Part shown: positions 35,474 through 44,750 of the stretch, piece after piece
Numbering within the stretch: position 1 is the stretch's first letter
Layout of the letters: each line of letters begins with the position of its first letter
Assembly (NCBI RefSeq): GCF_000621705.1
Contig: NZ_JHXO01000010.1
Location: 186,001-250,000 of the forward strand
Reading direction: 5' to 3'
Source of the DNA: Prolixibacter bellariivorans ATCC BAA-1284
Lineage (GTDB): Bacteria > Bacteroidota > Bacteroidia > Bacteroidales > Prolixibacteraceae
Length of the DNA: 64,000 nucleotides
The notes under the pieces: generated by a model
Database searches by the model: none
What the model saw: the letters and a program-made list of their open reading frames with translations, nothing else
Told to the model about the DNA's origin: nothing
Program-made: the position numbers and the translations under genes

Positions 35474-37144
35474 ATGAGAAAAAATCACAGGAACATCATT
35501 ACCAAAATAATGGCTTTGGTAATCGGTTCAATGCTCCTTCATGTTACGAGTCAGGCCCAGGAACGGTCGTTGGACTATTACATGAAAAAAGCACCCTTTA
35601 TCATGCCTAAAGTGAAGGTTCCGGAATTCCAGGACAAAGTATTTAATGTAACAGAATATGGCGCTGTTGGTGACGGACAAACAATGAACACTCAGGCTTT
35701 CGCTGCTGCCATTAACGCATGTAACGAAGCTGGTGGTGGAAAAGTAGTTGTTCCTCCGGGACTTTGGATTACCGGCCCTATCCAGATGAAAAGTAATGTG
35801 AACCTGCATGTGGAACGCGGAGCCCTGGTTCAGTTTACATCGGATCATACACAGTATCCGATGGTGAAAGCCTCAGCCAGCAGTAGCCGGTATGTCACCG
35901 CTTCGCCCATTTATGGTTATAAAGTAAAAAATATTGCCATTACCGGGAAAGGAATCATTGATGGAGCCGGAGAAACCTGGCGTCCGGTAAAGAAGGCTAA
36001 AATGACAGATGACCAGTGGAAAGATCTGGTGAAATCAGGCGGCGTTGTAAGTAAAGATGGAAAACTTTGGTGGCCAAGCAAAGAAGCCATCGAAGGGAAA
36101 GACTACCTCAAGAGCATGAAAAAGAAGGTGGACAAGCCCGGACCAATCGATTATATCCCGGCACGCGACTATATGCGTCCGTACATGGTTTACCTGGTCG
36201 ATTGCGAAAATCTGCTCATTGAGAATATTACCCTTCGAAACTCACCAAAATTTGTGGTTTACCCGAATAATTGCCAAAACGTTACCATCCGGCATGCCAA
36301 CGTATATAATGACTGGTGGTCGCAAAACGGCGATGGAGTTGATATCAGCGCATGTAAAAATGTTGTTGTTTATCAATGCAATATTAATGTCGGCGACGAC
36401 GGAATTTGCATGAAATCAAGTGGTGACGGACCGGAATCGGGAACCTACAACGTCGAAAATGTCTTGATTGCCGGATGTAACGTTTATCATGCCCACGGCG
36501 GATTTGTGGTAGGTAGTAACACCAATGGAAACGTTCGTAATGTGTTTGTCAACGATTGCAATTTTGTCGGAACAGACATCGGCATCCGTATGAAAAGCAC
36601 TGCCGGAAAAGGCGGAATTGTGGAGAATATTTTCATCAAAGATATTTACATGACCGGAATTAAAGGTGCAGCTATTTCGTTTGATACATTTTACCAAAAT
36701 GTGCCAGCCGGAACAAAACGTGATACCAGCAACAAACTGGCTCCGCACGACATTCCCGTTTTCCGGAATTATCACATTTCCAATGTCTATTGTCTCGGAG
36801 CTGGACAATCCATTTATATGTCAGCACTCCCCGACTCTCCTATTCAGGATATCTATATGGATAACGTCTGGATTAAAGCTAAGAAAGGTGCAGATATGAC
36901 TAATGTAGACCGAATTACATTGAAAAATGTGAAAACAGATATTCAGCAAGGACCGGTTTACAGAATCTCTGATGGAAGAGACGTCACTATTGACAACGGT
37001 TATATGCCGAAATCAGCAAAGGTTTTCATCGAAGCATCCGGTGACACGAAAGGTATTTCTGTCGTTAACACATCCGTTCCCGGATTGAAAGATGCGGTAA
37101 AAACGACAGAGGGAGCTACCTCAAAAGCGGTTCAGTTCAAATAG
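35474..37144 (+). CDS. glycoside hydrolase family 28 (second copy)
   Basis: 556-residue beta-helix hydrolase acting on pectin. The signal peptide is cleavable (ending SQAQ) and has no lipobox, unlike the first GH28. Family landmarks are FNVTEYGAVGDGQTMNTQAF, QNGDGVDISAC, VGDDGICMKSS, HAHGGFVVGSN and RMKSTAGKGG. It is clearly paralogous to the GH28 at 32214 and, like it, follows a CE12 gene, giving a repeated CE12-GH28 module. Last gene of the locus, followed by a terminator. Confidence 0.93.
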   Translation: MRKNHRNIITKIMALVIGSMLLHVTSQAQERSLDYYMKKAPFIMPKVKVPEFQDKVFNVTEYGAVGDGQTMNTQAFAAAINACNEAGGGKVVVPPGLWITGPIQMKSNVNLHVERGALVQFTSDHTQYPMVKASASSSRYVTASPIYGYKVKNIAITGKGIIDGAGETWRPVKKAKMTDDQWKDLVKSGGVVSKDGKLWWPSKEAIEGKDYLKSMKKKVDKPGPIDYIPARDYMRPYMVYLVDCENLLIENITLRNSPKFVVYPNNCQNVTIRHANVYNDWWSQNGDGVDISACKNVVVYQCNINVGDDGICMKSSGDGPESGTYNVENVLIAGCNVYHAHGGFVVGSNTNGNVRNVFVNDCNFVGTDIGIRMKSTAGKGGIVENIFIKDIYMTGIKGAAISFDTFYQNVPAGTKRDTSNKLAPHDIPVFRNYHISNVYCLGAGQSIYMSALPDSPIQDIYMDNVWIKAKKGADMTNVDRITLKNVKTDIQQGPVYRISDGRDVTIDNGYMPKSAKVFIEASGDTKGISVVNTSVPGLKDAVKTTEGATSKAVQFK

Positions 37145-37231
37145 TTTATATAGCAAGTTGGCAAAATGGCCTTGCGTTCTTATTGACTTATTTCATAGGG
37201 AATCATGGCAATATGCCTGGTTTTAGTTAGC

Positions 37232-37284
37232 AAAGGAGGATAACTTTCCTCAATAAACGGGGCAGATTTATCCTCCTTTTTTAT
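37232..37284 (+). terminator. intrinsic terminator closing the pectin locus
   Basis: AAAGGAGGATAA (37232-37243) pairs with TTATCCTCCTTT (37268-37279), with a 24-base loop and a trailing T-run on the + strand. Confidence 0.8.
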
Positions 37285-37299
37285 TGTTATTTCAGCTGC

Positions 37300-38514
37300 T
37301 TACACCTCTTCCGGGTAGTAATCGTAAAGAAAATCATTGTACGGGAAGCGGGTCACGTGAATCTTCTTCACCTCATCGTAAATCAGTTTCTTAAATTCCT
37401 CCACATTTTCTCGCTCTTTAGCTGAAATAAAGATCGATGGCCCCTGATCCTTCGCCATCCACGAATGCTGCCAATCCTCCAATGTCAAGTTTTCACGGGT
37501 AACCGGACTCAAATCATCTTCTTCTTTTTCGACATAGGAAAATGCATCGATTTTGTTGAAGACATAAAATTTGGTCTTATCGGCAGCACCAATCTCCGCC
37601 AGTGTCTCATCCACTACTTCGATTTGTTCTTCAAAGCCAGGATGCGAAATGTCGACTACATGCAAAAGAATATCTGCTTCCCGGGTCTCGTCCAGTGTTG
37701 ATTTAAACGATTCGACCAGGTTGTGCGGCAACTTTCGAATAAAACCAACCGTATCGGCAAGCAAAAATGGAAGATTTCCCACAACCACCTTACGTACGGT
37801 CGTATCGAGCGTCGCAAAAAGCTTATTTTCAGCAAATACATCCGATTTGCTCAACATATTCATGATGGTCGACTTTCCTACGTTGGTGTATCCGACCAGC
37901 GCCACCCGAACCATCTTACCACGATTTTTTCGCTGGGTAGCTTTTTGCTTATCGATTCGTTCCAGCTGAGCTTTCAGCCGGGCAATTTTATCCAGAATAA
38001 TACGGCGGTCTGTTTCAATCTGCGTTTCCCCCGGACCGCGTAATCCGATACCTCCCCGCTGCCGTTCCAGGTGCGTCCACATCCGGGTTAACCGGGGTAA
38101 CATGTACTGATATTGTGCCAACTCCACCTGTGTTTTAGCGTGCGCAGTCTGAGCTCTTCGGGCAAAAATGTCCAAAATCAAATTGGTCCGATCCAGAATT
38201 TTCAGATTCAACGCCCGTTCAATATTTCGTAGCTGGGTTGGCGACAGCTCGTCATCAAAAATGACCACATCGATCTCATGCACTTTCACAAAATCGATGA
38301 TCTCCTGCAACTTGCCGGGCCCCACAAACGTGGCAGGATTAGGCACTTCCAACCGCTGAAAAAACTTTCCCAAAACCTCCGCTCCGGCTGTATCAGCCAG
38401 AAAATCCAGTTCATCAAGATATTCTTTCGCCTGCCGTTCATCCTGTTTTGAGTGAATCAGGCCGACGAGCACAGCCTTCTCTTTCTCCTGTGCTGTAATA
38501 TAGGGTTCTGCCAT
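37300..38514 (-). CDS. hflX: ribosome-associated GTPase HflX
   Basis: GTPase that binds the 50S subunit and rescues or splits stalled 70S ribosomes. The 404-residue product has the N-terminal HflX domain (IDVVIFDDELSPTQLRNIE), a helical linker with RGGIGLRGPGETQIETDRR, the G1 motif GYTNVGKST, G3 DTVGFI and G4 NKID. I start at ATG 38514; five further codons upstream are open but not family-like. A TACTTTTG box lies only four bases before this ATG (38519-38526), without a good -33 partner. Transcribed after tonB, with a terminator between. Confidence 0.94.
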   Translation of the reverse strand: MAEPYITAQEKEKAVLVGLIHSKQDERQAKEYLDELDFLADTAGAEVLGKFFQRLEVPNPATFVGPGKLQEIIDFVKVHEIDVVIFDDELSPTQLRNIERALNLKILDRTNLILDIFARRAQTAHAKTQVELAQYQYMLPRLTRMWTHLERQRGGIGLRGPGETQIETDRRIILDKIARLKAQLERIDKQKATQRKNRGKMVRVALVGYTNVGKSTIMNMLSKSDVFAENKLFATLDTTVRKVVVGNLPFLLADTVGFIRKLPHNLVESFKSTLDETREADILLHVVDISHPGFEEQIEVVDETLAEIGAADKTKFYVFNKIDAFSYVEKEEDDLSPVTRENLTLEDWQHSWMAKDQGPSIFISAKERENVEEFKKLIYDEVKKIHVTRFPYNDFLYDYYPEEV

Positions 38515-38538
38515 GATGCAAAAGTACATATTTCGAGC

Positions 38539-38574
38539 AAAAAAAAACCCGGCACAACTGCCGGGATTTTTTTA
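38539..38574 (-). terminator. intrinsic terminator after tonB
   Basis: Minus-strand ATCCCGGCAGTTGTGCCGGG hairpin (38548-38565) followed by nine T. Confidence 0.85.
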
Positions 38575-38591
38575 TTTCGTTTGCAAATTCT

Positions 38592-39278
38592 TTACTGCAA
38601 TACAAAGTTAATCGGTACAGTAAATGATACGCGAACCGGCTTACCACGTTGTTTACCCGGCTTCCATTTCGGAAGCGAGTTAATCACGCGCAATGCTTCT
38701 TTGTCAAGTGACGGGTCGACACCACGTGCAATTTTTGCATTGGTTACAGAACCGTCGGTGTTAACAACGAAATTCACATACACTTTACCTTGAATACCAT
38801 TCTCCTGTGCAATAACCGGATATTTAATGGAATTGGCAATGTACTTACGCAGTGCCAAATCGCCACCCGGGAACTCAGGCATATCTTCTACAATGAAGAA
38901 TACCGGTTGTTCTTCGGTCTGCTCTTCTTTCTGCTGTACAATCGGAGCTACATTAACCACGGTATTGTCATCGGCCTCAGTATCTTCGATCTGCAGCTCG
39001 TCGTCAATATCCGTATTGTTATCCACAATGTTAAGTACCTCTACAACCTGTGGTGGTGGAGGTGGTGGCGGCGGTTTTACTTCTTCCGGCCGCGTGATTG
39101 GGATCATCTCGTCTTCTACATCCTGTGCCTGTACTTGTCCCAGGTTATCGGCCTCCTTAATCTGGCTGTTCCAATTGAAAGCCAAGAGTACCAAACCCAG
39201 TGAAACTACCAGCCCAAGTTGAACGAAGATACCCCTCTTGTTCTCAAGATCCGCTTTGGGTGATTTCTTCGGTTCCAT
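38592..39278 (-). CDS. tonB: TonB-family energy transducer
   Basis: Couples the inner-membrane proton motive force to SusC-type receptors. The 228-residue protein has a cytoplasmic start, one membrane anchor (about 22-42), a proline-rich spacer (PPPPPPPPQVVEV region near residue 70-80) with acidic stretches, and a C-terminal TonB domain (about 135-228). That domain begins PEFPGGDLALRKYIANSIKYP and has GKVYVNFVVNTDGSV and SLPKWKPGKQRGKPV, typical of the Bacteroidota TonB. ExbB/ExbD are not next to it. Single gene with its own terminator. Confidence 0.93.
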   Translation of the reverse strand: MEPKKSPKADLENKRGIFVQLGLVVSLGLVLLAFNWNSQIKEADNLGQVQAQDVEDEMIPITRPEEVKPPPPPPPPQVVEVLNIVDNNTDIDDELQIEDTEADDNTVVNVAPIVQQKEEQTEEQPVFFIVEDMPEFPGGDLALRKYIANSIKYPVIAQENGIQGKVYVNFVVNTDGSVTNAKIARGVDPSLDKEALRVINSLPKWKPGKQRGKPVRVSFTVPINFVLQ

Positions 39279-39470
39279 AGTTTTAAGTTATTTCCGAGTT
39301 AAATTTTTCTTCTTTTTTTCGAGGGTTTAAAGATAAAAAATAATCTTCAATTCAAAGTTTTTTAATGCCTATTTTGAAATGTTTCAAACTCCTCCCTATT
39401 CTCTGTAAACACTTCGTTCTATTTCTTTTTTCGAAAGAAACATGAAAAAGTTCCAATTTTACCTCATAAT

Positions 39471-39501
39471 ATTTGTTTCTTTTAAAAAAATTGTATTTTT
39501 G
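39471..39501 (+). promoter_or_regulatory. Bacteroidota-type promoter of tRNA-Ala
   Basis: TTTG at 39471-39474 and TATTTTTG at 39494-39501, separated by 19 bp, an exact match to the -33/-7 consensus TTTG / TAnnTTTG. The tRNA begins 14 bases downstream. Confidence 0.8.
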
Positions 39502-39514
39502 CTCCGCGACAAAC

Positions 39515-39588
39515 GGGGGCGTAGCTCAGTTGGCTAGAGCGTTTGACTGGCAGTCAAGAGGTCGCGGGTTCGAGCCCCGCCGTCTCCA
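39515..39588 (+). tRNA. tRNA-Ala (anticodon GGC)
   Basis: Cloverleaf of 74 bases: acceptor GGGGGCG / CGTCTCC, T8, D arm GCTC...GAGC, anticodon loop CTGGCAG giving GGC, and T arm GCGGG-TTCGAGC-CCCGC. The G3-U70 pair that specifies alanine is present. Discriminator A; the 3' CCA is not encoded. Confidence 0.95.
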
Positions 39589-39592
39589 CCCT

Positions 39593-39630
39593 AAAAAAAG
39601 CCTGGTTCAGCGAGCCAGGCTTTTTGTTTT
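39593..39630 (+). terminator. intrinsic terminator after tRNA-Ala
   Basis: AAAAAGCCTGG / CCAGGCTTTTT hairpin with a T-run; the A-run on the left side could also serve the convergent gene at 39646. Confidence 0.85.
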
Positions 39631-39645
39631 CCCCCAACTCGCTAC

Positions 39646-40350
39646 CTATTTGATCTTCGATAAATATAACTTCTGAAGATCCTCCAGGTAGTTTAAGTCC
39701 AGTTTCTTTGAATAAATTCGCACCATCTCACGCAGCTTGAATTTATGGTAAAAAGATCCCTTGGCTGCATCGAACTTGCTGTCGTACCAGTTATAGATTA
39801 CCTGTTGGTTATAATCTTTAAACTCTTCCGGTGTCATATATTTTGGTAGCAGGAAATAGGCATGGTAATCTTCCGAACAATCCATAAATATTCCTTTCGC
39901 TACTTTCTGGATACAGAATGTTTTCTTCAGGGTAATAACGCCCTCTTCCTGTTTCCATTTACCGGAAATCGTTTTCGGTTTAATTCCCAGTTCGGCAAAT
40001 GCTTCCTGGATCGGTCTAATGTCGTCGTAGCTGTCGAGGTGACGTAAACGCAAGGTATGAAACGTTTTGGCATAAATTTTTACGGATGCACAAGCAGCTT
40101 CAAAATTCCATCCCTTCGTCTTCTTAATATGTTGAAATGCTCTCGAGACCTCAAACACATCGTAATCTTTATCCAATCCGATGTAGAGATACACCGGTTT
40201 GGATTCGTTTGGAACTTCGTTGTAATAGCCGGGAAAAGGTTGGAATGACTCAAAAACCAGCGTTCCTGGAATCGTTTTGTCGGAGATGGTAAATAAAGTT
40301 TCACTCTTCGACAACGTTCCGAAAACTTCAATTTTCTTATTTTTGCCCAT
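39646..40350 (-). CDS. conserved Bacteroidota protein of unknown function
   Basis: 234 residues, soluble and lysine-rich, no signal peptide or membrane helix. Features seen: GTLVFESFQPFPGYYNEVP near residue 30-50, YLYIGLDKDYDVFEVSRAFQHIKK and a basic helix-rich C-terminus ending LEDLQKLYLSKIK. I recall proteins of this pattern in many Bacteroidota genomes but no function. The start is taken as ATG 40350 (MGKNKKIEVFG). An ATG at 40401 adds 17 residues that do not look native. Convergent with tRNA-Ala. Confidence 0.7.
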   Translation of the reverse strand: MGKNKKIEVFGTLSKSETLFTISDKTIPGTLVFESFQPFPGYYNEVPNESKPVYLYIGLDKDYDVFEVSRAFQHIKKTKGWNFEAACASVKIYAKTFHTLRLRHLDSYDDIRPIQEAFAELGIKPKTISGKWKQEEGVITLKKTFCIQKVAKGIFMDCSEDYHAYFLLPKYMTPEEFKDYNQQVIYNWYDSKFDAAKGSFYHKFKLREMVRIYSKKLDLNYLEDLQKLYLSKIK

Positions 40351-40495
40351 ATTTAGAAGGTTTTTGCAGGTTATAAAATATAATCCTGTATTCCTAAACA
40401 ATAATTTAGAGTTTTTGTTAGTAAAAACCTACTTCATACCTATATTTTATTTAACATTTTACCCTTTCCTAAACTAAAGCCTCACCTAACATTTC

Positions 40496-41605
40496 ATGAG
40501 AAAAGACCAGCATAAAATACTAAAAGAGGTTCATCCATCGAGAGTTATCATCCCGCTCATTATTAGTGTGGCTGTGGGGATTTACATCGTAGCTGTGGAA
40601 GAAACACCCCCCTCATTATCCGATCTACATTTCAATCGTCAGATGGTCGGTTGGCTGCTTGCCGTTCTGGCTATGGTCTTGATGCGGGATATCGGTTACA
40701 TTATTCGCCTGCGTATTCTTTCCGACAAGCAACTCTCTCTTCTTCAATCCATCCGTATTACTTTTCTATGGGAATTTGCATCCGCGGTAACCCCTTCGGC
40801 CATTGGCGGAACATCGGTTGCGTTACTATTTTTATATAAAGAAGGGCTTTCGATTGGGAAAGGATCGGCTATTGTACTGGCCACCTTTTTCCTCGATGAG
40901 CTCTATTTCATCCTGATGTTTCCTCTTGTTATCTGGTTGGGTGGATGGCAACAACTGTTTGAAGTAACTCCCGGAGATCCGGGATCTATTTTTCACAACC
41001 AGTTCTTTTGGTTTGCCATTGCCGGTTATGGAGTAAAACTGATCATCATTTCATTGGTCAGTTACGGATTGTTCATCAATCCAAAGGCCATCAAAAAACT
41101 TATTGCAGTTGTATTCCGCCTGCCATTTCTCAAACGTTGGCAGCACGACGCACTGGATGCAGGAGATGAAATTGCGATGGCTTCAAAAGAGTTGACAGCG
41201 AAGCCCTTTTCCTTTTGGTTAAAAAGTTTTACAGCAACATTTTTCTCCTGGACATCCCGTTACTGGGTGGCCAACTTTCTGATTCTGGCCCTATTCTTCG
41301 GTCTCAAAGGACAGTTGAACCAGGATATTGTTTCCATAGGCCAACAAATTCACATTTTTGCCCGCCAGCTCATCATGTGGATTATGATGATGGTCATGCC
41401 GACTCCCGGTGGAACCGGATTCTCCGAAGTGGTTTTCCTCCAATACATGGATGTATTCATTCCTAAAGGTTTCGCCAGCCTGATGGCCATCGTCTGGCGG
41501 TTTGTGAGCTACTATCCGTATCTTTTCATCGGTGCAGTGATTCTGCCCGGATGGATCCGAAAGAGCTTTAAGCGCCGTCACGCCCCGAAAAAAGTTAAGG
41601 ATTAG
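40496..41605 (+). CDS. YbhN/UPF0104-like (LPG-synthase transmembrane domain) membrane protein
   Basis: 369-residue integral membrane protein with about eight helices. It matches the flippase-like domain of lysylphosphatidylglycerol synthases: an early SAVTPSAIGGTSVALLFLYKEG, long loops with charged ends, and the hallmark MPTPGGTGFSEVVFL in the last third. The catalytic aminoacyl-transfer domain of MprF is absent, so this is the stand-alone membrane type. A role in lipid or glycolipid handling is suggested for the family but unproven here. 11 bp before the YgjP-like gene, probably co-transcribed. Confidence 0.85.
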   Translation: MRKDQHKILKEVHPSRVIIPLIISVAVGIYIVAVEETPPSLSDLHFNRQMVGWLLAVLAMVLMRDIGYIIRLRILSDKQLSLLQSIRITFLWEFASAVTPSAIGGTSVALLFLYKEGLSIGKGSAIVLATFFLDELYFILMFPLVIWLGGWQQLFEVTPGDPGSIFHNQFFWFAIAGYGVKLIIISLVSYGLFINPKAIKKLIAVVFRLPFLKRWQHDALDAGDEIAMASKELTAKPFSFWLKSFTATFFSWTSRYWVANFLILALFFGLKGQLNQDIVSIGQQIHIFARQLIMWIMMMVMPTPGGTGFSEVVFLQYMDVFIPKGFASLMAIVWRFVSYYPYLFIGAVILPGWIRKSFKRRHAPKKVKD

Positions 41606-41616
41606 GAAGTACAGGT

Positions 41617-42348
41617 ATGAAAGAGAAGTGGATTTCGGTCGAAGGAATCGGACAGGTAAAACTGGTCAAGAATAAACGCTCAAAGCAACTGCGCATTACC
41701 GTTAAACCTTCCGGTGAAGTGCGGGTCAGTATGCCCTGGTATACTACTTACGAATCAGGGATTTCCTTCGTGATGAATCGGAAAGAGTGGATTCTGGATA
41801 CCCTGGCTCATTACCAAAATCATCCTCCACGACAAAATTCGTTTCAACCCGGCGTATTGTTCCAAACCCGATACAAAACTTACGAATTGGCCGTGTCGAA
41901 AAGAACCGATAACCAGTTAATTATCTCTTTCCCTGAAAAACGTTGTATTCTGGAGCTTCCCGAAAACCGGTCGCCTAAGAAGCCGGCACTGCAACAGACG
42001 ATTATTAAAGTTCTGACCGAGCAACTCCGCAAAGAGGCCAAACAATATCTGCCGAAGCGCACCAGGGAACTGGCCGAACAACTAAATTTCCGGTACAAAC
42101 AGGTTTTCATTAAAAACAACAAAAGCAACTGGGGAAGCTGCTCAAGCCTTGGAAATATCAACCTGAACCTGCACCTGATGCGCCTGCCCGATCCGTTTAT
42201 CGATTTTGTGATTGTCCATGAACTGCTGCATACTGTAATTCCCAATCACGGACAGGAATTTAAAGCAGCCATGCAACGCTTTTTTCCGAAAGCGAAAATG
42301 ATGGAGAAGGAGCTAAAAAAGTACCATCCCCGATTTTTCACCAATTGA
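41617..42348 (+). CDS. YgjP-type zinc metallopeptidase-like protein (SprT/DUF45 family)
   Basis: 243 residues, cytoplasmic. The C-terminal half has the metal site HELLHTVIPNHGQEF (HExxH followed by a third His), and NKSNWGSCSSLGNINLNLHLMRLP, which precedes it in all YgjP/DUF45 proteins. The N-terminal part is a beta-rich domain with RSKQLRITVKPSGEVRVSMP. Members resemble minigluzincins, and their natural substrates are not established. Downstream partner of the YbhN-like gene. Confidence 0.88.
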   Translation: MKEKWISVEGIGQVKLVKNKRSKQLRITVKPSGEVRVSMPWYTTYESGISFVMNRKEWILDTLAHYQNHPPRQNSFQPGVLFQTRYKTYELAVSKRTDNQLIISFPEKRCILELPENRSPKKPALQQTIIKVLTEQLRKEAKQYLPKRTRELAEQLNFRYKQVFIKNNKSNWGSCSSLGNINLNLHLMRLPDPFIDFVIVHELLHTVIPNHGQEFKAAMQRFFPKAKMMEKELKKYHPRFFTN

Positions 42349-42406
42349 TTGGGGGTTTTTCAAAAAAACAGAGAACTTTAACGTCTTAATTTTAACAGCC
42401 AGCAAA

Positions 42407-43753
42407 ATGATGCAGTGGGACCAGTTACTTTCGGCCAAACGGCTGGGACTTGAGGAAAGACACACCAACGAGATTCACGATGCCCGTTCGCAATTTCAGC
42501 GCGACTACGACCGCATTATCTTCTCCTCTCCTTTTCGCCGTCTTCAGGATAAAACACAGGTTTTTCCCCTACCGGGAAGCATCTTTGTACACAACCGTTT
42601 GACGCATTCGCTCGAAGTAGCCAGCGTAGGGCGATCGCTCGGAAACATGGTCGCCACCGACCTTGAAAAACGTCCGGATATCGAACACAAGGAACTGCTG
42701 CCCGAAATTGGCTCCATCGTTTCATCGGCTTGCCTGGCACACGATTTAGGCAATCCGCCTTTCGGCCATTCGGGCGAATCGGCCATTGCCAGCTATTTTA
42801 CAAACGGACAAGGCAAAAACTACCGTGAAGAGATGGCCGCCGAGGAGTGGGCTGACCTGACTCTTTTCGAAGGAAACGCCAATGCTTTTCGGATTCTGAG
42901 TCATCAGTTTAAAGGTAGGCGTGCCGGAGGTTTTGCGCTCACCTATACCACGCTGGCATCCATTATCAAGTATCCGTTCCCGTCGTATATGGCTGGTGGA
43001 AAACAGAAATTCGGTTACTTCCAGAGCGAAAAGGAAACTTTTCATCGCATCATCACAGATTTGGGATTGCCCGAAAATATGAATGAGCCGGGAAAATTTG
43101 CCCGCCATCCACTGGTTTACCTTGTGGAAGCGGCTGATGATATCTGCTACCAGATAATGGATGTGGAAGATGCACACAAACTGAAGATTCTGACCTACGA
43201 GGAAACGGAAGCGTTGCTGATGGCATTCTTCGCCTCTGAAGAAGACACAAAGATGCGGGAATCCATTCAGCGAAACTTCAAAACCGTAACCGACCGCAAC
43301 GAACGAATTGCCTACCTCCGGGCGACGGTCATCGGAAGATTGGTGCGCGAGTGTGCGACCATTTTCATGGAAAACCATGACACTATTCTTGCCGGAAGTT
43401 TCGAAGGTTCCCTTTTCAAACGCCTGGCCGGTTCTTCCGCGGAAGCGATGAACCATATCAAAAAGGTATCGGTGAGCCGGATTTACAGTGAGCGTTCAGT
43501 CGTTCAGATTGAAATTGCTGGCTATAAAATACTGGGGACATTGATGGAAGAGTTTACACAAGCCATCATGAACGAAGCAAATCCGCTATCGAAGAAGTTA
43601 CTGTCAATCATTCCCGAACAATATCGCAACGATGAGCAATCGACTTACGGGAAGATCCAGTCGATAGTCGATTTCGTTTCCGGGATGACCGACCCGTTTG
43701 CCCTCGATCTGTATCGGAAAATTACCGGCATCAGTCTGCCACAAATCGGATAA
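42407..43753 (+). CDS. dgt: deoxyguanosinetriphosphate triphosphohydrolase (dNTPase)
   Basis: HD-domain enzyme that splits dNTPs to deoxynucleosides and tripolyphosphate, controlling dNTP pools. The 448-residue protein has the N-terminal FSSPFRRLQDKTQVFPLP, the metal His in RLTHSLEVASVGRSLG, the HD pair in ACLAHDLGNPPFGHSGE, and a later VYLVEAADDICYQIMDVEDA. All metal ligands appear present. It has its own small upstream gap and a bidirectional terminator behind it. Confidence 0.94.
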   Translation: MMQWDQLLSAKRLGLEERHTNEIHDARSQFQRDYDRIIFSSPFRRLQDKTQVFPLPGSIFVHNRLTHSLEVASVGRSLGNMVATDLEKRPDIEHKELLPEIGSIVSSACLAHDLGNPPFGHSGESAIASYFTNGQGKNYREEMAAEEWADLTLFEGNANAFRILSHQFKGRRAGGFALTYTTLASIIKYPFPSYMAGGKQKFGYFQSEKETFHRIITDLGLPENMNEPGKFARHPLVYLVEAADDICYQIMDVEDAHKLKILTYEETEALLMAFFASEEDTKMRESIQRNFKTVTDRNERIAYLRATVIGRLVRECATIFMENHDTILAGSFEGSLFKRLAGSSAEAMNHIKKVSVSRIYSERSVVQIEIAGYKILGTLMEEFTQAIMNEANPLSKKLLSIIPEQYRNDEQSTYGKIQSIVDFVSGMTDPFALDLYRKITGISLPQIG

Positions 43754-43754
43754 C

Positions 43755-43789
43755 AAAAAAGCCCCTCGATAAAAGGGGCTTCTGTTTTT
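43755..43789. terminator. bidirectional terminator between dgt and the coiled-coil lipoprotein
   Basis: GCCCC / GGGGC stem flanked by an A-run on the left and a T-run on the right; works for both convergent genes. Confidence 0.8.
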
Positions 43790-43806
43790 CCGGTTAACCG
43801 GGAACA

Positions 43807-44469
43807 TTATTTCGTCAGTTCGCTTTTCAGCAACTTCACATTGTTGTGCAATTTCTTTAGCTCAGCATCTTTCTTATCCATCTCGCTTTGCATTGAAGCC
43901 ATCTCCGACTGAGCTTTTTTCAATTCAGCTTTGGTTTCATTCAACTGATTCTGGATAACCTCTATCCGGTTCACCTTCGCCTGTGTAGCGTCTTTCTGCT
44001 TACTGATATCAAACCGCAGATCGCCCAACTCCTTATTCAACTCTTTAATTTTTGATTCTCCAGCCTTGATTTGACTATTCAAATCGTTAATCTGTTGGTC
44101 ACGTTGCTCAATGGCCGCTTTCAACTGCCGTTTTTCGGTCTCGAAAGCGTAAATCTTATCCGACATGTCGGCATTGGTCTTGGCCACATTCGACGATAAG
44201 TTATTAATCTTCAAATTCAGCGAATCGATGTAGGTATCTTTCACGGCATTGCTCTGCCGCAACTCGTTCTGCATTTTATTAAACTCGGAACGGATGTTTG
44301 TGGTCAAATGATTGAGCGAATCAACAGTGGTAGTTAAAGCAACCACCCGGCGTGACGCCCTGATTTTTCCCTGCTCCATTTCGAGGTACTTCTTTTTCGA
44401 TACACACGATTGGCCCAGCAGCAAAACAGCAATCAGGCTGAAAAGGGGAAGAAGTTGGCGGTATTTCAT
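43807..44469 (-). CDS. coiled-coil lipoprotein
   Basis: 220 residues. The signal ends in a lipobox (LLLGQSC), then VSKKKYLEMEQGK, the start typical of Bacteroidota OmpA-family lipoproteins. The rest is almost entirely heptad-patterned and charged (about residues 40-215), and no C-terminal OmpA peptidoglycan-binding domain follows. It ends in a lysine residue after KLLKSELTK. A periplasmic spacer or scaffold role is possible. A TATATTTG box on the minus strand (44570-44563) may be the -7 element, giving a leader of nearly 90 bases. Confidence 0.75.
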   Translation of the reverse strand: MKYRQLLPLFSLIAVLLLGQSCVSKKKYLEMEQGKIRASRRVVALTTTVDSLNHLTTNIRSEFNKMQNELRQSNAVKDTYIDSLNLKINNLSSNVAKTNADMSDKIYAFETEKRQLKAAIEQRDQQINDLNSQIKAGESKIKELNKELGDLRFDISKQKDATQAKVNRIEVIQNQLNETKAELKKAQSEMASMQSEMDKKDAELKKLHNNVKLLKSELTK

Positions 44470-44750
44470 ATGCTTATGATTGTTTTTTTCGTTGATAAAA
44501 ACAGCGACCCCGTTATCCCAGACAGGCTGGTCTCAGGTTCCTGATTTTTATTTTTGACTTAACAAATATAGGAAATTAAATATGCCTTCGTTTTCAAAAT
44601 TAAACCGGAAGCATACCGAAATGTTTATCTTTACGAGATGTGATGCAACCAGCCGGAATCATCTTAACCTGGAAATATTTACGCTGACAAGCATCGACAG
44701 AAGAAAGAAGAGAATTTTACACCAGCAGAATTTTAGAAAACACCGACAGT

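Noticed and set aside
38512-38526. Leaderless hflX transcript from the TACTTTTG box
   Set aside because: The -7 match is exact, but no -33 TTTG lies at 18-21 bp, and the region is occupied by the tonB terminator.
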